From contig ONFO01000008.1 of the NCBI GenBank assembly GCA_900317155.1, positions 92,516 to 156,515 of the forward strand: a stretch of 64,000 bases of DNA, in the 5' to 3' direction. Below the pieces are notes generated by a model that was not told the origin of the DNA, made no database searches, and saw only the letters and a program-made list of their open reading frames with translations. Source of the DNA: an uncultured Bacteroidales bacterium (GTDB lineage Bacteria > Bacteroidota > Bacteroidia > Bacteroidales > F082). Position numbers and translations under genes: made by a program. Positions 24,060 to 36,000 of this stretch are shown one piece after another; positions within the stretch are counted from its first letter, which is position 1, and the number at the start of each line of letters is the position of its first letter.

Positions 24060-27000
24060 ATGAGAAAAGTGAATACAATGAATAAAGAGTTAAAATGTAG
24101 AATGAGAGTACTTGTCATGCTCTTATTTGCCTTCTTTGGTGCAAATGCCCAAAGCACCGATTTCTCTGGTTATTGGTCTATCGCCAATGCCGATGGCTAT
24201 TCCGTTGGCAATGTTAACAACTATTATTTGGTTCCCGCTAGGGATCCTCAAGTGGCTCATTATGCCGATGCCTACTTCAATGATCAATACTGTAGTAACA
24301 ACGGTAGTGGCGATTACACTGGTGACCATTATGGTGACCCCGAGAAGCCTTTCCTGACCACCCATCGTAACGACACAGATGCTGAGCCTGAAAATCTGAT
24401 TTGGCATGTTGTATCAACAGGAGATGGTTACTATTACATCATTCATGCCTTGACTGGAAAATATGTGCTGTATGAGCCTCCCTATCAATCGGCGGTGAAT
24501 CGAAAGTCAATGCACCTGCAAGATACTGACTCGCCTAGCGATGACAATAAGTTCGAAATCACGGGGAACTTGACAGGTAATATCAATATCCGGCCCTTCA
24601 GTCTCACTACAGGCAATCGTTATTGGAATCCTGCCACTAATAATTACAATCAATATTATGCTAATGGCGGTAATTATGTGCATGTTGGTATGATTGGCGT
24701 ATATAACAGTGCGACTGATACCAAATCCTGCTGGCGTTTCGAGGAAGATGTCTTGGAAATGCCTACGTTTACGGTAAATGAGGCCGACAAAGAAGTCACT
24801 ATCAAAAACGACCATTTAGATGTCACCATATATTACACTTTGGATGGCTCCATGCCCGACAACACCAGTAGCAGTTTTGCTGCTCCTGGCGGAACCGTCA
24901 ACATAGGACCATATAGAAAGGTAGTCAAAGCTGTAGCCTATAGGGATGGTGTCTATACCAACGTGGCCACGATTGAGGTTGACTTCCGCGTGGCTCAGGA
25001 AATCAGTAGTTTAGATGAGATCGTCGACACCGATGGTTTTTATCAACTCATCGCTGACATTGACGATGCTTCGAGCCATACCACAATCAATAGTTTTACA
25101 GGAAGATTTGATGGACAGTTCCACACCATATCTGGCTTGACACAGCCTATGTTTGGTACTGTTAATAATGCTACGGTTTATAATATTGTGCTGAAAGACG
25201 TAAACATTGAAAATCACGAAGGTAATACCGGAGCCATTGCTTGCGAAATCAACGAAGGCACATGTATTTACAACTGCGGCATTCTCAGCGGTTCGGTGGG
25301 AGGCACAGGCGACACTGGCGGTATTGTGGGATTGCTCACCGCCACTACGGTTCAGACTATCCCAGATGGTTTCATGCCTACCCGCGTCATCAATTGCTAC
25401 AGCTATGCCGACATTACCTCTGCAGGTGAGTATGCGGCAGGCATTGTGGGAAACAACATGAGAGGCTCGACTTCACAAATCACCAATGGTAGGTACAATA
25501 ATTTGAGAACAGTGGTGGTGAACTGCATGTTCTATGGTGATGTCCTTGCAGGAACTAACAAAGCTCCTGTTTATGGCAACAAACGCTTGCAAAATAGCAC
25601 CAACGGCATCAACAATTACAACTATTTCATGGTTTCCGCCACTCTTGATGACGAATTCACTAATATCAATCAGTATAATTGCTCATGGCCTGTCGAAGAG
25701 CGGTTCTTGACCCGTTTCGAGTATTATCGTAATATTCTCAATAGTAACCGTCGCCTATGTACATGGTGGATCACCCAAAGACAGTATGACGACCAGTCAG
25801 AAAATGACCTTAATTTGATGGCCAAGTGGGTGCTCGACCCGAGCATTGCGCCTTATCCCATTCTGAAACCTTGGGGTAAGTATCCTTCAAACATCAATGT
25901 GGACCAAAACCTGGTATGGGATGAGGCAAGTCAGACATGGAAGAATCGTGACAACGCCTTGCCATTCCAAGGTAAGAAGTTGGGCACACTGTCGGTTACG
26001 GTGAAGGCTGGTTCCCACAATAGTAGTGCACAGGATGTGGTTTTGGCGCTTCCTATTTTAGACATGGACACTTTGCACCATGATTTCAGCTATGCTAAAG
26101 TGCAGTTACCTTATTATAATGAGCAGTTTGGTAACCCTAATGCCACGACCCATGCCGAAAAATATGGTAACAACTATACCGATAAGGTGGTGACAGGTTG
26201 GAAGATTACCTCAGTGACAGAAGGCACGCAAGGCACTTTTGTGGAGAATTGGGAGAGTGGTTACAATTTTGCAGACCGCTATTGTACTGAAAAGGATATA
26301 TACGCTGTTAGTGGTCGCGTGTTCGCGCAAGGTGGCTATTACTATGTCCCGGAAGGTGTTACGGCAATCACCATTGAAGCCTATTGGGGCAATGCCGTGT
26401 ATTTGCACAATAAAGAACACTCCATCGACCGTGTCAATTTGGGCGATAACGACTTTACACCAGCGGGCAAGTTTCCTGCGACATTTAACGGCCAGCAAGT
26501 GTATGCCGATATTAAGACCGCTATCAATAGCGGTTTGGCTCTAGAGGGCTCGGGGACTTCGGCTATTACAGTTTACGACCAAGCCTTGGTGTTGGTTGGC
26601 AATTTGCAGCATAGGAATAGCGGAACGGTTGACATTCTTGGTTGGACAAATGGAAACGGAAACGAAGAATTCGCAACCCATAATAGGCCATTCACCATCA
26701 CTAGTGTCGACCTTGATTTTGACAATGAGCCTGACTATTGTTTTGAATGGCAGTTTAGCATTAATACCAACCGTTTGAATCTTCATCCCATACGATTCGA
26801 TTTCTTGCCAGTTCCCACCTTGGGTATGGCCATTCGAAAGGACGGTGCCTTGCAGACCATTGGCACGTTTGTACCACGCGGCCATTTTGAGATTACAGAA
26901 ACTGCATTTATGCATACTGGTCAGTTTGAGTATGACACTCGTGACAATTATCGTAAGAAAGAGTCACCCGTGATTCTGAATGGTGGTGAGTTTGAACAAA

Positions 27001-30000
27001 TCGTTTCTTCGAATAGTTGGAATAATAATTTAGGTCCCCTTAATCGTACTAAATATTTCATTTTGGGTGGCCACATATGGATGAAGGAATTCACGCCGGG
27101 AAAACACGGTGACATGAATGCAGCTACCCGACATTGCGCAGTCAGTGTTCTGGGTGGAGAATATGAACGCTTCTGCCTTTCAGGTGTCTTTCTCGTCAAC
27201 AATCACGTACATAGCACCCCCGACAATCCTCATTGCTACACCAATGGTGGAAAGTTTGGCACCATGTCAGGTGCGGGCATGGAAGACATTTACGGCAATG
27301 TCACTTTCAAGATCGACCATTCACTGATTGGCGAGTTCTATGGTGGCGGCCTCAATGCAGCAAGACCTGTCACGGGTAGTATTGACGTCACCATCAATAA
27401 CAGCATCGTGGGCAAGTATTGTGGTGGTCCCTTTACAGGTGACATGCTGGAAGGTACTTCGGTGACCACTGTGGCCAACAACACCATCTTCGGACAATTC
27501 TATGGTGGCGGCAACGGTGGCACCAACTTCAACCGTAACCGTCAATATAACAATGGCCAGGCAGCACTGAATTTCGTCACGGAAGCCAATTGGAGAGGAG
27601 CGGGAAAATTCGATGACTTTACTCCTCTTAGTTATGTTAGTAGCGATGCAGGTTATCAAGCCCAGTTTGAGTTTGAGTTGATCGACATGAGCTCCGGATC
27701 GGCTAATAATGTTGTGATGCGAACCTACCGTCATGAGGCTCAGTTTACGGCCACTGAGGTAAGGGAGGTTAATTCTACCTTGACCGATTGCACGGTATTG
27801 CAGGACTTTTACGGAGGCGGTAACCTCGGTAAGGTGACGGGGAATGTGACTTCTACTTTACTTAATACTACCATTTGGGGTTCGGCATATGGTGGAGGCA
27901 ACTCAAGCGATGTTCCCTCGTTCCCTATTCACGACAAAGAATCCGTTGTGTTCCCCTGGCGTGACTTGGCTAGCATTAACCATGCCGGCTCGTTGGATTA
28001 TGTGAGAGACGATGGTGAAATCAGATACTACAAATGGATCCATGACCTTCCTGAAGGCGTCACCGCAAGTACTAATAATCCAGCTTTCCAATACGAAGGG
28101 GGATGGTATTGTTATACTGAGAAGGATATGACCAACCTGGGCAGTGTGGGTGGCAATACCATCCTCAATGTCAATGGTAACAGTAAAATTTATGGCGTGC
28201 GCGAAGAACTGGACGGCGGCAATGCCCAAACTTTCTACGACGGTGCAGCCTTCGGTGGGGGCAACGAAAGCGCCGTGTTTGGTAACTCAACGGTTACTGT
28301 AGACGGTGATGACGATATATTGGTGAGTAATGTCTATGGAGGAGGTAACGTCGCCATTACTGGTGGCAACTCCAATGTTGTGATATATAACGGCACCATC
28401 GGTGTGGCTAATGAGGATGGCGTGCCTTATGTGGGCTCAGGTAATGTTTTTGGAGGTGGAAAGGGATTGTTTGAGAATGAAAATGCTGGCCATGTCGGTG
28501 TTAACACCAATGTCTTAATCACGGGTGGCCATGTGCTCAGAAACGTGTATGGCGGCTCGGAATATGGCAATGTGGGTGAGACAAATGTGTTGGATAATGG
28601 TATAGTTGTTCCCGATGAAGACACAGGTCTCTCCACCATCACCATTGATGGAGGTATAGTAGGCCTTGAGCGCTCCGTCGACTCAATTATCGAGTATCCC
28701 TATGGCAATGTATTTGGCGGTGGAAAAGGCAAATTGGATCCTTCGTTTAGTATGAGGACGAATGTCAACAGGGCTCAAGTCAATTTCAATGGAGGCAGGA
28801 TATATGGCTCCGTGTTTGGCGGCGGTGAAGTAGGCCATGTGCTTGGTAATGTTGAAATGAATATTACAGATGGCTTTATTGGAACTTATGGCTATACAGA
28901 CTACGATGGTAGCGTGTTTGGTGGTGGTCTTGGCGCCGATATTGATTTGGCAGCGGGCAATGTAGGTGGCAATGTTGAAGTCAATGTCACGGGTGGTACC
29001 ATGCTCGGTTCAGTGTATGGCGGCGGCCGTTGTGGATCTGTCGGCTTCTATCTTTCCCCTGTTGATGACACGGAGCACTATGGTGTCATACAGGATGGCG
29101 ATGATCATGGTTATATCACCGTCAATATAACTGGTGGTGAAATAGGACATAACGCTTCGGGTGAGAATGTTCCCGATTATATAGGCGGATACGTTTATGG
29201 AGGCTGTAAAGGTATTGTTGAAGCTCCCTCTGCAACATCTATCGCCGAAAAGATGGCCTATGCAAAAGAGACTACAGTGAACCTTTTTGAAGAAAATGGT
29301 CATAGTCCTTTCATCAGAGGTTCAGTGTTCGGAGGTTCTGAGGATGGTCACGTTCGTGACAACGCTCATGTAAACATCTTTGATGGTCAGGTGGGCGGTA
29401 CGGAACTTGGCAATTTGACCGCTGATGGCAATTCGCTTTACGGTAATGTGTATGGTGGAGGCCGTGGTTGGGATCAGTATTATGACGAAGAAGAAGGAAA
29501 ATGGCGCTATTGTTTGACGTCAGGACATGTTTACGGTAACGCTTATGTGACCATTACAGGAGGCAAGGTGTGCCGTAATGTGTACGGTGGTGGTAATTTG
29601 TCTTCGGTGGGTCAATATGAAGTGCTGCTTGATGAACATGGCGACCCCGTTCTGGATGAAAATGGCAATACACAATTCGTTCTGGATGACGATGGTGAAC
29701 CTATTCCAGTAGTAGGCACAGGATTGGCACAAATCATCATATCCGGTGGCGAAATCGGCAATCAGAGCGATGAAGGCAGAATGCATGGTAATGTATTTGG
29801 TTCTTCCCGTGGAATGGCGGGCGCTGATTTCAAGGAATTGGGTTGCGTCCACAACACGGATGTGACCATTGAGGGCGATGCAGTTGTCAAAGGTAGTGTT
29901 TTTGGAGGAGGCGAAGATGGTCATGTGAATCAGAACACCAAGGTTACTGTTAACGCTGGAACTATCGGCGTGACCGAAGGCGACCCGTTCAAAGGCAATG

Positions 30001-33000
30001 TTTACGGTGGTGGTCGTGGTATCGACCTTGACCCCAATGGAGCAACCAGCCCTACCGCTGGTCTTGTGAAAGGTCATACCAGAGTGTACATCAATGGAGG
30101 CAACATCATCAACAGCGTTTATGGTGGTGGCAACATGAGTTTGGTGGGCGAAGAGCGAGTGGTCAACGTCAACGGCGGTTTGGTGAAGGTGAATGTGTTT
30201 GGAGGCAGCAAGGCTCTTCCCGAAGGCCGTGTGCAGCTGGGCATGAAGACAGTGAACATGCGTGGCGGTCATGTCATGGGTAATGTGTATGGCTGTAATA
30301 ACAACGCATTGGATGGCGATGTCGACCATCCTATGGATTGGACGTCCTTTGTCAACATCAATGGAGGCGAAATCGACGGCAATGTGTTTGGCGCAGGATA
30401 CTCTTGCACCGTGAATGGATCGGTCTGTGTAAATATCGGCAAGGATGCCATCTTGAATGCACCCAATAAGGAATACAACCTCTATTATAAGGATTGCGGC
30501 GGTGACGAGCCTCAGTATGATCCTGAAGGCATCGAGCCAACGGTGTCAAAACTTGTTATCGGCAATTCGGTGTATGGCGGTTCCGACTTCTATGGCAACA
30601 ATTCCAATACGAACACTTGGACCGATTTCATTGTATCAGGTTACAGTAACATTTATATTGATGGAACAGGATACGACACCCAAGGTGAAGGAACGAATAC
30701 GGAAATGAGTATCTCGGGAGGCTTGTTCGGCAGCAGTACCCATTGTGAATCGGGCGCTGAAGGCCGACATATCCTTTTGAAGAACTATGGTCACCGCGAT
30801 GACGACGGACCCAATACGGAGTTCACACATGCCACGCGTACCCTCAAGACCATCCAGCGTTGTGGCAACTTGGTGATTGACCATTCCAATGTCAATTTTA
30901 GTGGCATGAACGACATCAGTGGTTCAGGTAAACGCCAATATGCTGTGTTAAAGATCGACTCGACCTTGTATATGGCTAATGCGAGCGGCTTCGTGCTGGG
31001 TTCTCCCAGTGTTCCGGCTTATATGGACTCCATTCGCAAAGTGCGTAGCGTGCATCTGAAACAGGCTTCCTATTCCGTTTATGATGTGCCTTTCTATCCC
31101 ATGCTTGACGATGAGAACCATGATTATTGGGAATGGATTGGCATCAAGGGCGATTCCGAGGCTGATGCTCATCTGTATTATTATTCCGATTTGCAAAGCG
31201 GCACTCCTTCGGCATTAACCTTCTCTCAAGAAAACGTGCTGGTCTTTAAAGGTGACTCAAGGCTTTGGGTGAGGTATCATCGCAAGGAAAAGCAAGGTGA
31301 CAACTGGGTTGACATGGGCCAATATTATGGCGAGCTGGAAGGTTTCTTCCGTATGAGAAGCCCGTTCCAGCCTTGGGGCACTGAGAGCTTTGCTTATGCC
31401 CGTCCGAAGATTTCGGAAGGCAACACGGACAATACGAGCGATGGTGGCTTCTTGAGCTACGATACTTCATATAATTTCTTTACGGACCTTGGTGATGCTT
31501 TCACCAATACTCATCAGCATCCTTACACAAATGTGTTGCAATTCTTCAAAGGCGACCGTATCGATTACCGCGAATGGGTCATCCGTGAGTTCAGAGGCCG
31601 CCGCTGGTACGTTGACGGTACAAGAGGGTGGGGAAGAGACGATATGTCGAAGACCGACGGTTGGGGACTTTATCCCGACATGCCCAAGAAGACTGTAACA
31701 GGGGCCGTGACTTATGACCCAAGCACTCAAACAGGCAATTTTGGAGGTATCTGTTCAGAAGAGTTCGTTGATCAGAGCCTTACGCAATACAACTATGACT
31801 TCCAGAACGACATCATTTATGTTGTAGGCGCTTTGTCGGCTGAGGATGAAAGTGCTTTGCTTCAAGGAGGTTCGGTTGTCGTGGAAGGGGAGACCCAGAC
31901 TTATCCTTTGAAACTTTATCGCTATCCTGGTGGTCATCCTTTGAATTGGTCAAGACAGTTTGGCAATGAAGCATATTATGATTTAGGTGACGGTACGCTT
32001 GACCTTACGACAACCAACGAAGGACTGACCCATCCTGACAAAAACGGTCCTGGCGCCAACTATGGAGCTATGCTCATGGTGCAAGAAGGAGAATCGATCA
32101 CCTTAGACAATGTCCAGATGGACGGTTTGCATGCCCATACGCAAGGTGACGACACCTACTTCCTGATACCTGGTAATTATTATCCTGATCCAGATTTGGA
32201 ACCTTATCCTGTAGCAGATCCTCCTATCGACCCGTCAACACTCAATATTCCTGCTTTTGCACAAGACAATGTGTCGAAACCGATGATTGTGACCCAAACG
32301 GATTCGGAACTCACTTTGATGGGCTCGACGATGAATGGAACGGGTGTTACTAAGTTTGGAACCATCTTGGAACGCGGTTACAACAACACCAACGCAGATG
32401 TTTGGTATACCAATTCCGATTATTATGACGCAGAAGAAGATGTGCATCATGGCGGTGCCATCTACGTGAATTCAACCGCTACCGTGAATGTGGAGAACTT
32501 GGTGACGGTTACAGGCAACCTGCAAAATCTACAAATTGGTTCCGATCCTGCCGAAGCCATTGAATGCAATGTCTATCTTCCTACATTCGACAAGCACCTT
32601 AATATAATTGGTGAGATGGCACTTGACGAGGGAACAAGCATTGGCGTTACCAGCCCGATTAGGAACATAGCCCCTCATTTTGTCCACAACACCTTCTCAC
32701 CTGTGGCTGTTGCATTTACGCAAAGCCAAGCTGAAAGTGCTTGGAATTTCAACAATTTCCATGATGACTTGGATTGGTTCTTCTCGAACAAGAGTTATGA
32801 GATGCCGAGGTTCACCTATTATTCCACCTCCATACCTGACTACGCATATCCTTTGACAGACCCAAGCCAGTACATTAACCACTTTGATCCTACTACGACC
32901 TTGTTCTTTGGTTGGACATGGAACAATGTGGTGAGAAGTGCGCCGCAAGACTTCGCTTTGGATGCCATTGATTCGCCTTACGATTTAGCATGGCTGATCA

Positions 33001-36000
33001 GCTTGGTAAATGGAAGCAACCGTCAGACTCCTTCAAGCGATTTTTCGAATACGACGATTCAACAGACGAGTGATATCGACTTACAGAGGTATGTTTGGGT
33101 ACCCATAGGCGCAAAAAAAACGGGTGCATCACAGTTTGCCGGAACTTACGACGGACAGGGTCATTTGATTGAGCATCTGGATATTGCCTATATCGGCGAA
33201 GGTGACCGCAGGTATGAGCGCGCCAATTATGGCTTGTTTGGCAGTGTGAATAACGGCGTCGTTGACCGTACCTTTGTCGTCAGTGGTTTCATCAGCCCCG
33301 TGGGCTCAGCTAACATTGGAGGTTTGGTGGGCTCCATGGAGGGCAGCTCCTCCTTGATAGCCAACAGTGAAGCTTCTGTCGACATTTACTGTCCCGACAA
33401 GGAAAACTCAGAGAATGCTTCAGGTGGTTTGTTGGGCAACATGTTGGATGGCGAAATCCATTCTTCCATGGCTATGCCTATCTTCCATGCAAATCTGTAT
33501 TATTCCATTGGCGGTTTGGTAGGCCATACCATTGGCGGCAGTCAGGGTGAAACCGTTAGGAAGCCAAAAATCTACAACTCTTTTGCCAATGTCAAGTTTG
33601 ATGTGGATAGCAATGCATCGGTCACGATTGGTGGTTTGATAGGCATCAATTATGGAGCTGATATGGAAAACTGTTATCTGCACCTGCAAAACAATGGGGA
33701 CCATGGCCTTAACAATTCCAACTTTGCTTTGTTGGCTGGTCTTAACAACGGTGGAAAGATCAAATATTCCTATGCCTACGATCAAAACGATTACCCATTT
33801 ACAAGAGTGATGGGCAGTGGCAGCGACCCCAACGTCAGTGATTGCTACAAATACACTCCTGTTATTACAGCCGACGAATTAGGCTATCTCTATTCCGACA
33901 ATATCCTGACGATAGGAGAAGAGAAGAAGCCTATGTTTACCAAGCTGAATGATTGGGTAACGGATGACACTTATTCCAAGTGGGCACGTCCTACCATTCC
34001 TGAAATCAATGGTGATTTGCCCTTACTGCAACTCTGTAATTTGGACGAAGACGGTAATGTAGGCGCAGGCGATTTCCGTAGTTTGGGTTCCTTCAGGGGC
34101 GGCCTGCCTCAGTTGGGAGCTTTCCCGGTTAGTGATGGCGATAACCAAGGAGTGGTATTACAGTATGGGGGCCCCATCCGCGATGGAAATGAAGCAGATG
34201 CCGAAAATGAGCTTGATGCTATGGTTGATCGGATGGGTATCTATGAGGATGAGGAAGAGCAAACCTTAATAGACTACCTCTATGTGTATGGTGATATCAA
34301 CAATGAAGTGACTGCTGCTTTCGATGCGACCAAGCTTGGTAAAGTGAGCGTTTATGAGAATGCAGCCATTTTGCATCCTAATACAATGGCAGAGTTTCTT
34401 GAGACATACGTGGGCGTGAGTTTCGACAATTCGTGCGGTCATGCTACGTCGACACCAGGACTCAACCACTTGGGAATGCAAGACCTGCCACGCGATTGGC
34501 ACATGTTCTCTTCGCCGATTAGCAATGCACCTTTGGGCTTTGACTATATGGTAAACGGAACCAATTCGAATTTATCTGAGTATTATACAGGAGGCGATTA
34601 TGGCACCTATTTTAATAATCCATGGCCATATCTGCACCAACAGACTTCTACTAATGGTGAATTCAATTGGCTCAATGGAGGCTCAACGGGCGACAACCGT
34701 TATTGGATGAAGACGTTCAACCTTGCTGACCAAATCACGGATGGCTATTTCCCGACCCAAAGGGGTGCCTTGTTCAGTGATCCCAACAACCCTGACATGC
34801 CTTTGGAGAGCGAAATTGAGAACCTGTTCATTGAAAACAGCGACGAGCATCCTGGTACGGGTAGGTTCTGCTATCCTTACGGCATGGATATGTTCTGTTG
34901 GTATGAACCTGAACCGCATTGGATTAATTTCAAGCGAAATGGACCGAACCACTGGCACAGTGATGAGTATGATAGTGAACAACATCTCCATGCCCATCTG
35001 CCTTATACCGAGAACGGCATCTCCAACCAGAATGAAGACAACCTTGTGGTGGGTAAGGGTTACATGGCCGCTATTTCCACAATGACCTATCTGCAGAGCC
35101 ACGGCTATCTGAATACCAATGACAAATCTAGGGATGTAACCTTTACGTCGAATGATATGTCTGGGTGGAACCTTATAGGCAACCCATATCACGCCTATTT
35201 GAGTTTTGATGCCTTCGCCAACGCGAACAGTAGTTCCATGAATCCGTATTATGTGATTTACAATGCTGATGGATATACTGATATGCCGGAGAGTGCATAC
35301 ATCTATTATCCTCAAGGAGGCTCAGATGGCGGTGAGTATGCTGATGCTTATCTGCATCCGCATCAGGGATTCTTTGTCAAGGCAAAAGGATCGGTTTCGC
35401 TGAGTTTCAATGAAGGCATGACCGTGACTCGTTCCATGGCAAGAACTAGCTCATTCCGCGACTGGAAACCAAACTATCCATTGGTGAATCTTTACCTGAG
35501 CAGTGAAAATGGCTGTACAGATGTTACGGTCGTGGAGTTCCACCGTCCGGAATGGGGAGGCGCCACGAAGCAGAAAGAGTTACGTCAAGGCAACGGTCAG
35601 TTCTATGCTTTCCATGACGGAGAACCTTATGCCGCACTGTTTGTCAAGGAAGGTGCAGAGCGAGTGCCTTTGTGGTTCGAGGCGAAGGAAAACGACGTCT
35701 TCACCATCAAATGGAACACGGCAAACGGGTATTTCAGTAGCCTATACTTGATTGACAATTTGACAGGTACACGTTACGATATGTTGGAGAATGAGAGCTA
35801 TGTGTTCGAAGGACGCAAGCAAGACATGACATCGCGGTTCTACATCACGTTCAACTGCGTCGACGTGGAAGAGCATGAAGAGGAGAATGAACAAAGCTTT
35901 GCCTTCTTTGATGGATCGCAATGGCTGGTGACGGGCGAAGGCCTGTTGGAGCTGATTGACCTTCAAGGTCGCGTTTTGTGGCAGGGTAGGCTTTCGGGCG

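Noticed and set aside
27340-30620. Repeated GGTGGCGGC-type DNA in the giant gene as a mobile or recombination element
   Set aside because: The periodicity follows the protein repeat (V/F)YGGG with varied codons and spacing, so it is explained by coding.
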